64,000 nt of DNA from Albifimbria verrucaria (taxonomy: Eukaryota > Ascomycota > Sordariomycetes > Hypocreales > Stachybotryaceae). The DNA is taken from the NCBI GenBank assembly GCA_020081605.1, contig JAHREC010000009.1, positions 4,526,001 to 4,590,000 on the forward strand. The letters run 5' to 3'. Below, piece by piece: positions 1 to 11,907 of the stretch; the first letter of the stretch is position 1; the number at the start of each line of letters is the position of its first letter. The translations under genes and the position numbers were made by a program. A model generated the notes under the pieces. It did no database searches. It had not been told where the DNA came from and saw only the letters and a program-made list of their open reading frames with translations.

Positions 1-421
1 TCGTTCAGACTTTGCATGCATGGCAATGACTTCTCAATGCTATGCAACTGGAAACGTGAGACTTTCACGGAGTACCTTGCCTGGTCAGGGTCAAGGGTAT
101 GCGACCCTCCGACTCAGGTCTCTCCGTACCGTCCTGTCCCCGGTTCGGAAGCCACCCCGACCGAAATGCGAGGACAGGCAGATTCGTCTGAACATTTCCC
201 TCTTCAGAGTTTGTCGTCCGAAACGGGCGCGTCGTGAGACGGTCGCTTCCCACGAGGCCTGCTCGAAACCTGACTTGACACGAACCTCAGACGATACCAC
301 CAGAACAACGCCTACACTCACCTGTCTGATCTTCGCCTGGGATAGCAAAGCTTGTCGTGCTGACGACGACTCACTCGTCTCATCACTACATCGGCGGCCT
401 GGTGGCTCGTCCACTGCTCCA

Positions 422-429
422 GTATATAA
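422..429 (+). promoter_or_regulatory. TATA box of the Asn/Gly-repeat protein gene
   Basis: The string TATATAAG lies about 235 bases before the start codon at 665. It is followed by a CT-rich stretch and then an A/C-rich leader full of CAACA and CAATC motifs, as is usual for strongly expressed fungal genes. The transcription start would be near 455, leaving a leader of about 200 nt. Confidence 0.5.
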
Positions 430-664
430 GGTCACTTCCATCCGGTGTTCCAGATGTCTTTCTTCATCCCATCAAGCACTCGCCTGCCTTTCAACCCTCC
501 AAACACTTGTTTCTCTTCATTTCGCAGTTCTGTGAACGCGCTCTTTTCTAAACATTCTTTGACTTGTTTTAACTTTGGAAACCGCTAGCCGGCCACCTAT
601 CCATTCCCTCAACTCAAACATTTAATCAATCACTACAACATCAACAATATCAACAACCGACAAG

Positions 665-1979
665 ATGTCTACGTCTAAGGCTTACCTCGTCTCCGTCCTC
701 CTGGCTGTCGCCGAGGCTCGATTCGGTCAGGAGCAGATTCCTGTCGCTGCCATCCAGGCCCTGGGTAACTTCGGTAACCCTGGTGTTGCTGCCACCCTTG
801 CTGGCAGCGTCCCCAGCTCCCTGCTTGCTGCTTCCAGCCCTTGCGACAAGCTTAAGATTGCCGACCAGCTCATCAGCGACCTCGGTGATGACCAGGCAGT
901 CATTGATGCCGCCAAGGGACTGGTCGCTGCCGAGACCAACTTCAACCCCTTCGCTGTCAGCGTTCCTTTCGTCTGCGCCGATGCCTCTCTGCCTGCCACT
1001 GCTGCCCTCAGGGTATTGTTCCCCTTGTCGACCCTGCCGTTGGCGACTCTGATGTCGAGAACGCCAACTCGGCCACTTCCCTGAACAGCCCCTTCGATGC
1101 TACTGGCCTCTCCCAGGCTGAGGTTATGATTGCTCAGGGCTTCACCAACTTCACCGCTGTCGCTGCCGATGGTTCCAAGCCTGTTCTTGCTGGACAGGAC
1201 GGAGCCGGAGCCGGAGCCGGAGCCGGCAACAACGCTGGCAACAATGGCGGCAACAACGGCGGCAACAACGCTGGTAACAACGGTGGCAACGCTGATAACA
1301 ACGCTGGCGATGATGCCGCTGGCGATGATGCCGCTGATGACGATAACGCCGCTGACGGTGGCGCTGCTGGAGGTGCCCAGTGTGGTGGCAATGCTGGCAA
1401 CCAGAACAACGGCAACCAGAACAACAACGGTGGAAACAACAACAACGACCAGGGTAACAACGGTGGCAACCAGAATGATAACCAGAACAACAACGGCGGT
1501 AACAACAACAACGACAACCAGAACAACAACGGCGGCAACCAGAACGATAACCAGAACAACAACGGCGGCAACCAGAACGACAACCAGAACAACAACGGTG
1601 GTAACAACAACGACAACCAGGGCAACAATGGCGGCAATGCTGGCAACGGTGGCAACGGCGCTGCTGACTTCGGACAGTGCACTCCCACCATTGCTCGCGT
1701 TGGCGGACTCAACGGCCGCCCTGCTACTGAGTTCACCTTCATTCCCCAGGACCCCTTGTTGCCCAGGGCCAGCAGGAGGCTCTCAACCCCAACATCATCA
1801 CCAACCGCATTTGCGACCAGCTGACCAACGTCTGCGAGGCCAACGACGCCGCCAAGGCTCTCTGCAAGGATGCTCAGGCCCAGATCCAGGCTCTCGGCAC
1901 CAGGGACCAGTCCACCGCCGACACCTGGAACGCTCTGCTGGGCTTCGCCGGCGCTGATTCCAGCGTCGCCACTCTGTAA
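665..1979 (+). CDS. Secreted Asn/Gly-rich repeat protein (cell-surface type)
   Basis: Role unknown; probably a secreted or wall-associated protein. Residues 1-18 form a signal peptide (MSTSKAYLVSVLLAVAEA), followed by an Ala-rich domain with paired Cys (SPCDKLK, PFVCAD). A low-complexity middle runs from a GAGAGAG stretch into many NNGGNQNDNQ-like units. A conserved-looking C-terminal domain has further Cys (FGQCTP, NRICDQLTNVC, KALCKD). The reading frame breaks twice, near 1013 (one G missing from a G run) and near 1754 (one C missing from a C run). Restoring one base at each gives a single exon of 438 aa ending in TAA at 1977-1979. Proteins of this build are often annotated 'circumsporozoite protein' in fungi because of the Asn-rich repeat; that name carries no functional meaning here. 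The start has the context AAG ATG T after a TATA box at 422. Confidence 0.8.
1201..1660 (+). repeat. In-frame Asn/Gly/Gln minisatellite
   Basis: Begins with GGAGCC hexamers (Gly-Ala), then AACAAC/GGCGGC units, and settles into near-exact tandem units of about 30 bases (GGCAACCAGAAC and variants), encoding N-N-G-G-N-Q-N-D-N-Q. Unit number is expected to vary between strains and is a place where assemblies collapse. The repeat keeps its frame throughout, so it is under coding constraint. Confidence 0.85.
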
Positions 1980-3127
1980 GCTCGAAGCCATGAAATGGAA
2001 TACTTCTATAGGAAAAAGCAAGGTGTACATGGATTAGGATAATTATATCATGAACTGGACTGAACATGCATATTGGGATAGCTAGCGTGCTTTGACGCAG
2101 CTTACACGAGGAATTCAAAGCAATAACTTGATATCACGAATAAAAATAAATAAATAAATATTACGCTTTATTCTTTTCGTATCACCTGTGATGGATAATT
2201 CTATGTGAGAGTGTAGTAACTTTAACTAACTGCCCATCGAATGATGGGATTTATTCTGTCTAATTATGCTAGTTAACTAGCAAGTCAAGTGGTAGATTTT
2301 GTGCTCGATAGAAATCATGTCTGAAGCCTTTCATGCGCTTCATACCAGTCCTCGCTCCTCTTTTTCTGACTGGCTTTCATTGCCGGAAGTCTTCCCTTCT
2401 CAGATTTACAATACTTCGCTTCACTCGCAAGCCACCCTGGTACGATGTCGTCTTTAGGCAGCCGAGATGATGGCACTCCTCATAAATATGCTATGCCTGA
2501 CAATAGTTGAGGGAATGACACCAATGTAGGTAGGGTTCCGAGACGTGCAGTAGAGAAACTGGGTTCCAAGTGAGTACAATGCTCAGGTAGGAGGGGTGAA
2601 GGCTGCAAGTAGGCGATGATTCACTTCGTTGTCTATTGATGTAGTGAATCACAAATGCAATGCAGGTAACCACCGGAGGGATGCGCAAGTGTGTGGTCCT
2701 CGGTGACAGTGCTTTGCAGGTGAGAAGCAGTGGTGTCTCTGATTCATTGCAAACACTAAAATTTGCCCTAAGAGATGAATGATAAGTTCTACCCGACCAC
2801 CGGTTGCTTGCTATGCGGCTGTGGCAACTGGTAAACACTTTTCTTCGCCTACACTGTGATTCACGTTTGTTACCTCTCCCCTCTTTTACTCTTTCATTCC
2901 TTTTCTTCCTTCCATCCTTCAGAAAATATGGTGCCTTAATAGGCAGCAGTCCCCTTATGGGGATTGGTGTATTCAACACCCGCAACACCTCACTGCTTTC
3001 TTCTCTCTTTTACAGGCTCTCAACCCTGTCATCATCTGAAATCCCTTAGAAAACCCTGAAATTGCCTGCTGCCACTAGGTTAATGACCATGAAAAAATGG
3101 AGAGTATCATCTTCGCTAACCCGCCTC
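1980..3127. other. Intergenic, no gene seen
   Basis: About 1.15 kb after the Asn/Gly-repeat gene. It starts with an A/T-rich stretch with AAATAAATAAATAAATATT near 2143, plausibly the polyadenylation region. Short open frames on both strands lack start context, domains or splice logic. Nothing further is seen. Confidence 0.6.
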
Positions 3128-3961
3128 TGTTCCTTGTCCAATCATGACTGAACGCATCAGGTAAGTCGTGTTTAGAACTTCTGACCCTCCACGGTCTTTA
3201 CTTACAGGCGAAAGATACGAAAGGCCCAACCTGCAACGTTTCGCATGATTGCATTGCTTCATCCATCTACAACTCAACAAGGGACTTCTTCTGATCGAAG
3301 AGTTCTCTGCAGTTGCTAAAGATAAGATGGACTATTCACTCAGGGCTTTCTTTTAAGCACCTATGTCGTTGTCATTCTAAGGTAAAGACGACAGCGTCTC
3401 CTAAGGAACTCATCTTGGGCTCTTGGGTCATCCAGGAGTCCTCGAATTGTAAGTGCTCCCTGCTTGCCCAGATCTGGATATCTAGAGAATATTTGCTGAC
3501 GTCAAGCCTCTAGATGTTAATCCATATGACCCTTGCCCTGGGAGGTATGTGGGCCTCGAAACATTCTCACAACACATGGCGGGCACGGTCCCGTATTTGA
3601 ACATGGAACAAAGAGACACGGCCGCGGACATATTCGCCGTATTACACGGCTTACCCGTTTTCAGATCCGAGAGCTACGAGTGGCAGGTAGAATACGAGGA
3701 TGGAGTAAGTGTTTCTTCTCCTTACTTCTAATGTATTTTTCGTTCTCAGTTCTACAACATGCATACTGACATTAATTCTTTAAGAGAAACGCAACCGCCG
3801 TTACTCTGTCGGACGAGAAAAACTGATGATAATCAACTGGCTGAGAGAGCAGCCAGTTGGTGCTCAAGTATGCATAATCCTTGCTATTTGTGACCTAAAA
3901 ACAAAGATTTCTAACCCATTTCTCTAAAACAGGAAAACATCACTCAACCGATCCAAGATAA
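3128..3961 (+). CDS. Multi-exon hypothetical locus, probably 5' part of a decayed gene
   Basis: Not a family I recognise. Good splice signals flag it. An ATG at 3144 precedes a GTAAGT intron ending in TTACAG near 3208. A GTAAGT intron with GCTGAC branch and CTCTAG end spans about 3450-3513. A GTAAGT intron spans 3703-3748. A GTATGC intron with CTAAC and AAACAG spans about 3869-3933. Spliced exons give convincing protein, e.g. ILGSWVIQESSN joined to YVNPYDPCPGRYVG, then GLPVFRSESYEWQ and, after the intron, FYNMHTDINSLRE. The first exons are uncertain because a stop intervenes near 3318. The coding signal runs on into the 101-bp repeats and the broken paralogue downstream, so this may be the 5' half of the same dead gene. 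Confidence 0.4.
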
Positions 3962-3964
3962 AAC

Positions 3965-4255
3965 GACAAGCCGCATCAAGTCGGAGCCTGCGGCCCCTAT
4001 CACAGGTCGTTCCATGTCCTAGGTTCCGACCTGATGACTGTCGATACCTCTGCTAAAGACGAAGAAACAAACAGCATCCAACTGGAGTTAGTAGCTTCGT
4101 TAGAAGCTGATTCTGCGGCTTCAGTCTCTGATTTGATGAAGTTCGAGCACCCTGCTCAAGATGAGGAAACACGACATCAAATCGGAGACAGTAGTCTCTG
4201 ACAAAGTTCATTCCGTGTCTTCACTCTCCAACCTAATGGCGTTTACTGCTGTCAT
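3965..4255 (+). repeat. Three imperfect tandem repeats of about 101 bp
   Basis: The motif CATCAAGTCGG / CATCCAACTGG / CATCAAATCGG recurs at 3974, 4075 and 4175. Each is followed at matching distance by CTGATGA, TTGATGA and CTAATGG. Translated in the best frame of each unit it gives RIKSEPAAPI..SDLMT, SIQLELVAS..SDLMK and DIKSETVVS..SNLMA, about 34 residues per unit. The spacings of 101 and 100 bases are not multiples of three, so the frame is lost between units. That fits a coding repeat which has since decayed, or sequence errors. Confidence 0.6.
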
Positions 4256-4339
4256 TTCTTCTAGAGGAATTGGATAGACAGTGTCATTGTAAGTCCGAAC
4301 ATGGCCCGCCAAACTTGTCCATGATCCGTGCTCTGAACC

Positions 4340-5035
4340 GTGGGCAAGGGCATCGAAGACTGCAGGAAGAGTGCCGACAGTCAGTCGGTCGGTGAAAATT
4401 GTGTGTTCCTTCAAATACTACGCCTCGTAGTAGAGTTGAAATTGTCACGGCACATACATCCGATTCGATTTGCCAGTTTTCACTATCACCATGATTGCAA
4501 AGTCGACCCTCAATTCGAAATATCGGACGACTGATTAAATGTGACTCTCATGAGGGATCTTTATATACGTATTGCCTCTAAGAACCCTGGACATGATCCT
4601 ATGACCCGGATCAGTCTTCTGACTCACTCATTCTATGGCTCGGGCCTGGAATGGCCAACCTTCCTTACTGGCTACTCAGCCTCAACGGAAGAAGAAGTTC
4701 ATGCAATAGGAAAGATTCCTGATGTCAGAACCATTGGCCTTCCAAAGTACAGTTGGCTGAGAAGTCCATTGAGACGGGTGACGCTGCTAGAGCCATGGTA
4801 CCAGGATCGGTACATGGGTAACGAGCCACCTTCGCATGGGTTGTTAAATGACTACGAACAATTACTCAACCCGTCACTCCCAGGCAACCTGATGGCAGTG
4901 ACAGGAAAGTCCCAATTTGCTAGGCCGGTATGGCACCAGATCCACGGATCGACGGTGATAGCACGCGCAAACAAGCAAAGCCAACTACGACATCTCACTC
5001 TAATGTGCTCACTAACTGAGCACCTATCCGCATGA
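4340..5035 (+). pseudogene. Broken paralogue of the gene at 5659-8287
   Basis: The translation LSRHIHPIRF through LMRDLYIRIASKN, LEWPTFLTGY, AIGKIPDVRTIGLPKY and NLMAVTGKSQFARPVW aligns without large gaps to LSRHIHPMRF, LLRDLYACISCKN, LEWPAFIINY, AIGKIPDIRTIGLPNY and NMVAVTGNANFAGPVW in the gene at 5659-8287. Against that copy, TGA at 4532-4534 is an in-frame stop between two well-aligned blocks, not a frameshift. The similarity ends near 5000, so the last 250 or so codons are missing. The gene is probably dead. A short truncated protein from a start after 4534 cannot be excluded. Confidence 0.7.
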
Positions 5036-5658
5036 TCTGCTGGAATACGACCTGAAGGTACGGTGTCTCCTGTTGGATTCGGACTAACACTCAAGCGGAT
5101 CTCTCCTTGGTAGAACCGAGCGGGAAGTAGAATAGAGCAGTATGACGATCAGAGGTTGGAGCGTTCCATGTTAATAATGAAGAATAAAGATCTAAGAAAT
5201 GATGGGGATAAAGAAAAAAGGAGGAATGGGCGAGGCCGATATTTGCAGAGGAGCAACCAGCAGCCTCTCGCCAGCTGTCACGATGCCCAAGGAGAATCTG
5301 GAGTCCAGCGAGAGTTAGCATTTCAGGTCCATAGGCAATAATAAGTGTTTTTTTAGAAACTGGAGCACCTGTTATCCTCACAAAAGAACATTTTCCTACC
5401 TACAAACCCCGTTTCCGCACGGGAACATCAAGAGTCTTCTTCCCTCTACACAGTCCTCGTCAGCCATACGTATTCGCAACACCTACTTATCTCTGACAAG
5501 TTCATACTTGCGCTTTTTGTTACTCGTTCATAACCTTGGTGCTCGTTTGTCTCTCGTATCGACTTTCCCTCCCAACGCTCGACAGTTTTATTGCTCTTCT
5601 TTGCTGCCAGACCTGTGCATCCCCATTTTCGAATTCGCAACATCGCCAACCCACTGTC

Positions 5659-8287
5659 ATGGATGACATTATTATCTATGAGGTGTCTGGCTACGACACC
5701 GAGGATAGCAGAGACTCATCACCATCCTCGGAAGATCCATCTCTTCCATCCTCACAAGAGGATGGTCAAGGCGAATCACTTGTCAGCTCTCTTCTTCAAC
5801 CAGCCTATGAATGCTTCCCAAGTCCATCTACTGACTATTGTGAAACAGGATGATTTACCCAATACGGCTGATGGCCAACTCAACGAACCCTTGGGCCCAC
5901 CGACCATGGAGCCAGATGATGAAGGTGCGCGGCCTTCTAAACGACTAAGATGGGACAACGAAACACCAACAACCTCTTCGCATGTAGCCAAACTGCCACT
6001 CGAAGAATGCCTAAGTGACCACATCGGACAGCGGTCCAGGTTCCTCTACACCATGACTCAAGGCATAGGCAACGAACGAGTCGTATTTCAAGGTAAATGG
6101 TGTATGTTCAATCTCCTTGCAAGAGCCTGCGGTCCAGAGATGCGTCTCTGGAACCACGAAACGGGCTCAATGGTCGAGTCCGACGCACAGAATGATCGCT
6201 TGGGGTCATGTTCAGCAAAGACCCTTCTGCGCCTGCTCCTAAACGGTTCTATGTCGGGTTCTCTGCCCGTCACATGGAACCTGCTTTCATGTGCGAAACC
6301 TCAGTAGACGGTTCTACAGCACCAGTCTACAAGGTCGTGACAGAGCCATCTGAAGCTCCTGTGGGGCTGATCTCATCTGGCACCATAACATGACAGTTCC
6401 AGGCAATATCAAAGCACTCAAGTCTCTCATATCTGGTTTCCAGGAGTGCGAAGCGTATTTCTCTAAGCCCAGATACCATCTTCTGAAAGCAGTCTCGCAA
6501 GAGAATCAGAAGTTGTTCACCGGAGAACCAATGGAACCATTAACCTGCAATGCGCCCACGAACAACCCACCCGACTTGGGCACATTGTACCTCGACGAGG
6601 ATGGTGTTGACAGGCACTGGTCTCTAAAGTGGCCTTCTCTGGCACACCTCACCATACCTCTCCAATTCATCGACGAGGTAAAGGGTTCCTTTGGAGATAT
6701 CCTGTGGATGTCAGCATGGATCTTTCTACGGCAGTGGCTGCGACCATCATCTATTTCGACATGACAGACGATCCGTCTTCCGAGCTCTGGGCTCGAGAAT
6801 CGACAACAGCTGGACCCATTCCAAGTGTCAGCCTCGCAGTCTTCATCTTGTATTTCCCGCACATGCTTCGCAAGGTAAAGGAACTTGGCTTGTCACGACA
6901 TATACACCCGATGCGCTTTGCCGAGGTCCACTACCGGAGGGATTGTAGGAGCAGTGGAAGCTTTCTAATTGAAGGCGATGACATCAACACCAGGCTTCTC
7001 AGGGATTTGTATGCCTGCATCTCTTGCAAGAACAAAGACCAGAGCCCTCTCTGGCGTATCAGCATGCTGCCTCATACATTTCATGGGGCAAATCTGGAGT
7101 GGCCAGCATTTATTATCAATTACTGCACTGCTCAGCAACATGACCTCCATGCAATTGGGAAGATCCCGGATATCAGAACGATTGGACTCCCAAACTACCA
7201 CCCGATGAGGCGCCCAACTCGATGCGTGCTGCTCCCGGAGGAGTGGTACATGGATCGGTGTATGGATGGGGAAACATCACAACAAGGGCCGGTGTATGCC
7301 TTCGAGTCAGCGGTAGATCCATATTATCCCAGCAACATGGTCGCTGTCACAGGCAATGCCAACTTTGCCGGTCCGGTGTGGTCTCAAGTTCAGGGAGCCG
7401 CAATTATGGGCCCAGTTGCAATCCCACATGCAAAGGATGATGGTTTGCTTGACAGACTAGGCAATTTTCCTACTAACAAATGGTTCCCTAAAAGAACTAT
7501 CGCCAGATTAATCGACCACCTCGAAACGCGCCTGAGGTTGGCGCAATCTCTAGAGATTCCTGTCCATGCTATTACGATTAATCAGCATGTGAACATTGAA
7601 TGGGACGGCATAGATGATGCTCTCGCTCAGATTGAGAGCTCTCTCCACCACCGATCTGCTTCTGCAGATAACGGCACGTTAATGAAGGGCCCATTTGAGG
7701 CACCGGAGTGCACGCTTGAACCGGCCAAGGAACCGCGCTCCATTGCCGATTTTATCCATACCGATTTCATCGCCACGGCATGCTCCAAGATTGAAGATGA
7801 GCTTCGTAGCTTACCATTCCATACTGCTCCGATCTGGCAACAGTTTCTAAAGATGATTCGTGATGGAGCCACTACGGAGTCCTTGCTTGTTCATCTCAAC
7901 CAGATTTCAGCAATGACTGAGACATGCAACTGCAAAACATCGCAGCTTGTTGCCATGATCCGCGATAACCCGACGTCTCATTCTGCTCTACAAATATGTA
8001 TGGCACAGCTACCAAAAATCTTAATGGCACCTGTTGGTCTAGATATCCCTACACTGGACCTCGAGAATTTGGGGCTAAGCTTTCTCGACTACAATAAGCC
8101 TATCGAGGATTTGAATGAGGAACTTGATAGACAGATCAACCGGATCATTGTTCAAGTTAGACGGCGCAAGGATCCGGTCATTGTTGCAGACATGATTTCT
8201 TTGTTCGCACGCAATGCACTTTTGGAACCGCAGCGTCAAATGATTGGGTTCTGCAGAGAGATCTTGGAGCAAACTCGCATGAGCTAA
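5659..8287 (+). CDS. Conserved hypothetical protein, ~854 aa
   Basis: No recognisable domain. ATG at 5659 opens an acidic, Ser-rich N-terminus (EVSGYDTEDSRDSSPSSED). A likely intron at 5782-5848 (donor GTCAGC, branch CTGAC, acceptor AAACAG) is needed to reach the next frame (DDLPNTADGQ). Three apparent one-base losses follow, all in G runs, near 6195, 6367 and 6688. With those restored the gene closes exactly at TAA/TGA-free codons to the TAA at 8285-8287. A PSKRLR stretch near residue 75 could be a nuclear signal. The C-terminal third is Leu-rich with LIDHLETRLRLAQ and QINRIIVQVRRRKD, predicted helical. It follows its broken paralogue at 4340-5035 in the same direction, so the pair arose by tandem duplication. 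Confidence 0.65.
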
Positions 8288-9161
8288 TTCGACAGAAGTC
8301 GATTAGTTCTGGTTGTCGAAGGCTCGGTGGATGCGAGAGCTTTAAGGCGGCGAAGGGTAACCGTGACTGTGGTTATAACGATCACATACTTGGGACAAGA
8401 TACTTGGGGTAAACATCCAGGGCCAGGCGCTTTGGATCAGCTATTACTGGTACCAATCATTGCTGAAATCGGATACTTTTAGGCCTAAGTTAGACTTTTG
8501 CTTATGGATATCTCAGAAATGTCTGGGATATGGGGATAGGGACAGAGTAATTAGTCTCGAAAACAACCCAAGATTGGGAAATCTGGGAGGAGTAGATAGG
8601 CCGCTCCTGTGTACTAAAGCAACTAGAGATGCATAATATACTACATCTACGCATAACTCGTCTTTGTCATCTCTGACTTAGACGGTACTACCATGGCACA
8701 TCCAAGTGCAGCCTGATCATGCTGGGCAGATATTGCGTGATGGCTTGATTGGTGGTGTCTTAGTGATGCCGCCTTGAGTAGTTATGCATTGAGAAATCGT
8801 GACCGGTGCCTTTACAATACATCTTAGTGTAGGTGAAGTAGACCAGGACATCTTATACACTAAGATTGGGCCTGGGACCTATTTCAAACTGCAGCTGCAG
8901 TTTGACGAGATCCTAGTCAGAGCTACACACAGCGTGGAACGACTCCACGCAGAAGCTCATTGATAACACGACCACACCTTTATCACAGACCATCATGATG
9001 AACGCTCAACTCCATATTCATTACCGCTTGACACGTCTATACGCTTTTGTGAGAACATGCTTTACACCTAGTGATACAGATGCTCCATTCCCGCCCTCTT
9101 GAGCCCTTGACCCCGCCTCTTCTGGCTTTGCTCAGTGCTTCATCGACTCTGCTTTCGCAAC
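8288..9161. other. Intergenic between convergent genes
   Basis: About 870 bases between the 3' ends of two convergent genes. A short inverted sequence CAAACTGCAGCTGCAGTTTG lies at about 8886-8905 and could form a hairpin in either transcript. No coding signal is seen. Confidence 0.55.
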
Positions 9162-11907
9162 CTATCGAATGCAAAAGTCAATCCAGCTACCAAGGTAATC
9201 CAGCCTGTTGCCTCGATCCTCCTGACTCATATAAATCTCTGCAAACTCATCGTAGTTCAGCCTGCCCCAGCCGCCCCTTTTCAGCGCCTTGGCTTCTGCC
9301 AGGCTTAGTTTCTTCCAATGTTGAAGCGTTTCGGGCGACGGTTCAATCTCGGCGGGGTTTGTGTTTTCTTCAACACGCTTGCCTCGAGCCTTGCTAGACA
9401 TCCCGTTGATCAGTGGATAGGACGGCCCGCTATTATTAACAACAACCTCTGGGCTGTCGCTATTGGGTCTGAACTGAGGCATCGTCAAGTCGCGGACCTC
9501 TGTGTCCTCTGTGGCCTCTGTGGTCTCTACAGTCTCAACGTCTGTTTGTGGCTCTGACGGCACAATCTCTTCAACTTCCTCCACGACATGCTCAACAAGA
9601 ACTTCAGAATCTCCATTGTTGGCAGGCTCCTGATCAGCAATTGAGTAGCCAGCATCGGAAAGCAACTCTTCGAGTGTTTTGTCTTCGATTGGCTTCTCGC
9701 GGGGCTTTGATGAGCCACGTTCTTCTGATCTGCGCTTGCTTGGCTTCTCCTCTACCAGTTCCACTGTGTCGATGAGGTGTTTGTACTTCTCACGCTCGTG
9801 CTTGGTCTCTGCAGCTTGAATGGCAAGATCCTCAACCGGCCTGAAGATAGTGTCGAGCAATTCGTTGAATGCCTGCTGTGTGACTTGATACAGGATCTCT
9901 GTGCCCGCATCTCTTTCAGCCTGGGGCACCTGGAACCCTGCCCACTTCTCAGGGATGCTCCTGGATGATGAGGGGTCTGATCGGGCATCGTAGTCGTCCG
10001 TGTCCTCGGCAAAGCGCACTTTTGAGCTCGATCTCGACCGATTTCGCTGGTTCGCAGACTTGGAGCTCTCTGCTGCCATTTCGTCTGTCTGGTTTATTAT
10101 ATCTGCCAGGACGTCCCCATCATTGTCCCATCCCTCTGGAGCAGAGCCGCCCTCCTCCTCGTCGAGATAGAATTGGCGTCTTCTCCATCGGTCAAACAAT
10201 TGGGCCCGGGCCATATCGCGACGTCGTTTCTCTTTCCTAGGGGCCTGTAGTCTGGTGCGCGCAATAGCTTCTGCGCGAGCCTCGCTTTCGGTCGGCATAC
10301 CACCGTTTCTGCGGGCATACTGCGTCTCAAGGTCCTCATCAGCTTCATCAACACTAGTGTCCTCCTCTTCATCGTCGTCATCATCGTCTTCGTCCATCCC
10401 GTTGTCGAGATCAACAGGACGATTTCCCATTATGACGTCTGGCAACTCCTCAAGCGACGTGGGGGATCGAGCAAGGCTACCCAGTAAGCCTGTTCGGCAT
10501 CATGGGCGCTGAGCCGTCGAACGGTTTGCCAGTTGCCGTCTGAGTTACTGATATTAGTGAGCGTGAGACGGGGTTGTTGGCGTGATGAAAGATTTTCATA
10601 GGCAAAGAGGCTGGTGAGGATTTCTTCTCGGTTAGCTGTATCTGGTCGATCAGGAGCCACTGCATCGTGGAAGCCGTTTGCAACGTCAACAGAACCGTCG
10701 CGGTGATATGTTTTGCCTTCGAAGCGCATCTCTCTGTCAGCAGGCGGGATTCCTCCTTCGCGACCAAATAGACTGCTAAGTGGTTGACGGCTTGTGACGA
10801 GTTGCTGGGCTTCCGTGCTGGCAAGGAGCTGGTCTTCTAATCCATCCAGAATGTCCTTATGCATCTGTTTGTAGAGGACGTAATAAGCACGAAACATGCG
10901 TAGGAAGTCCCGCCGGTCAACGTAGCCATCGCAATCTATGTCGTAGCCCTCAAAGACCTTGCGCAACTTGTCCTTGCGCTTACGGTAAGACAAGCCGTGC
11001 AAGAACTCTGCAAAACCGATGAGGCCATCGTTGTTGGTGTCGTAAAACGAGAACATGCGATCGTGGATGAGATTGGGCACAGCATGGCGCGACCCTCCAG
11101 TAGGTACCAGGCAGCGCTCGAAGGTCTTGCGGTCCATGGCAACGCCAAGCTCATCAGGATCTTCTCTCCATTCCGTGTTGGCCATAAAGGTCCATTGCTC
11201 CCAAAAAGCTTCCAGCTCTGGGCGCTCGAACCCGGTATCCCTGGACAGCTTCGCAATCACCCCCTCGGAAGACTTCGACGGCATGTATCCGGGTCGCCGG
11301 TGTACCAGACAGGCTGCATCTGTCTCGCACCGAAAGGGGGCGCCGGAACTCTAATCTTGTAGAAAATATGGGTTTTGATGTGGACGCCCTGGGCTTCGCA
11401 TGTTTCGCAGAGGTCAAAGTCGGCGCAGTTGGCACAGCGGTAGCGGATGCCGCGAATAGGTATGATGCCGCATGAATTACACTGGCAGCCCCTATGTACA
11501 CAGCCATTTCGGCGCGCGTTATCTTCGGAGACGCGGAAGAGCAAGTTGACGATGTTGTGGCCGGTGCGCTGGGACGAGAAGCCGCCCGGGTCGTTCCACC
11601 ACTCGTCTAAGCCTCCGTCATCGGCGACCGTCTCGGCATCGCCCTGGATGCCAAGGGCGTTGGTGTCGACATTCTCATCGCCCGGGGCACCAGAGGAGGA
11701 GCTCGATGAGGTGTTATTCCTGCGAGGGCGGCGGCGACGGACGGCGTTGCTCCTATGCAGGCCACTACCCGTGGGCGAGGGCGGCGATAGGGCAAGCTGG
11801 GACTGGTATGTATAGTATCCGATGGAGGCAGCAGCAACGGCGGAGACAAAGGCTACAGCCAGCCGCGGCCGCGTGAGAGAGTCGACTGAAGGCGTCGAGA
11901 ACCACAT
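9162..11907 (-). CDS. ZZ zinc finger and EF-hand membrane protein
   Basis: Predicted calcium-binding membrane protein of about 915 aa, conserved in filamentous fungi but without an established function that I know. Order of parts: N-terminal membrane segment (AVAFVSAVAAASIGYYTY, residues about 17-35); Ser/Arg-rich linker; ZZ-type zinc finger with CxxC pairs (CVHRGCQCNSCGI, YRCANCADFDLCETC); a helical region (RPELEAFWEQW); two EF-hands with good loops (DTNNDGLIGFAEF and DIDCDGYVDRRDF); then a long acidic, disordered C-terminal half (DEDDDDDDEEED, RSRSSSK) ending in YLGSWIDFCIR. The frame breaks at about 11260-11264 (five C on the plus strand, one missing) and 10480-10482 (three C, one missing). 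Both repairs restore continuous family-like sequence. Single exon. TAG at 9162-9164. Confidence 0.85.

Noticed and set aside
1134..2030. Long minus-strand reading frame (298 codons) opposite the Asn/Gly-repeat gene
   Set aside because: It is the complement of AAC/GGC repeats, giving Leu/Pro-rich junk, and the plus strand has a signal peptide, Cys pattern and TATA box.
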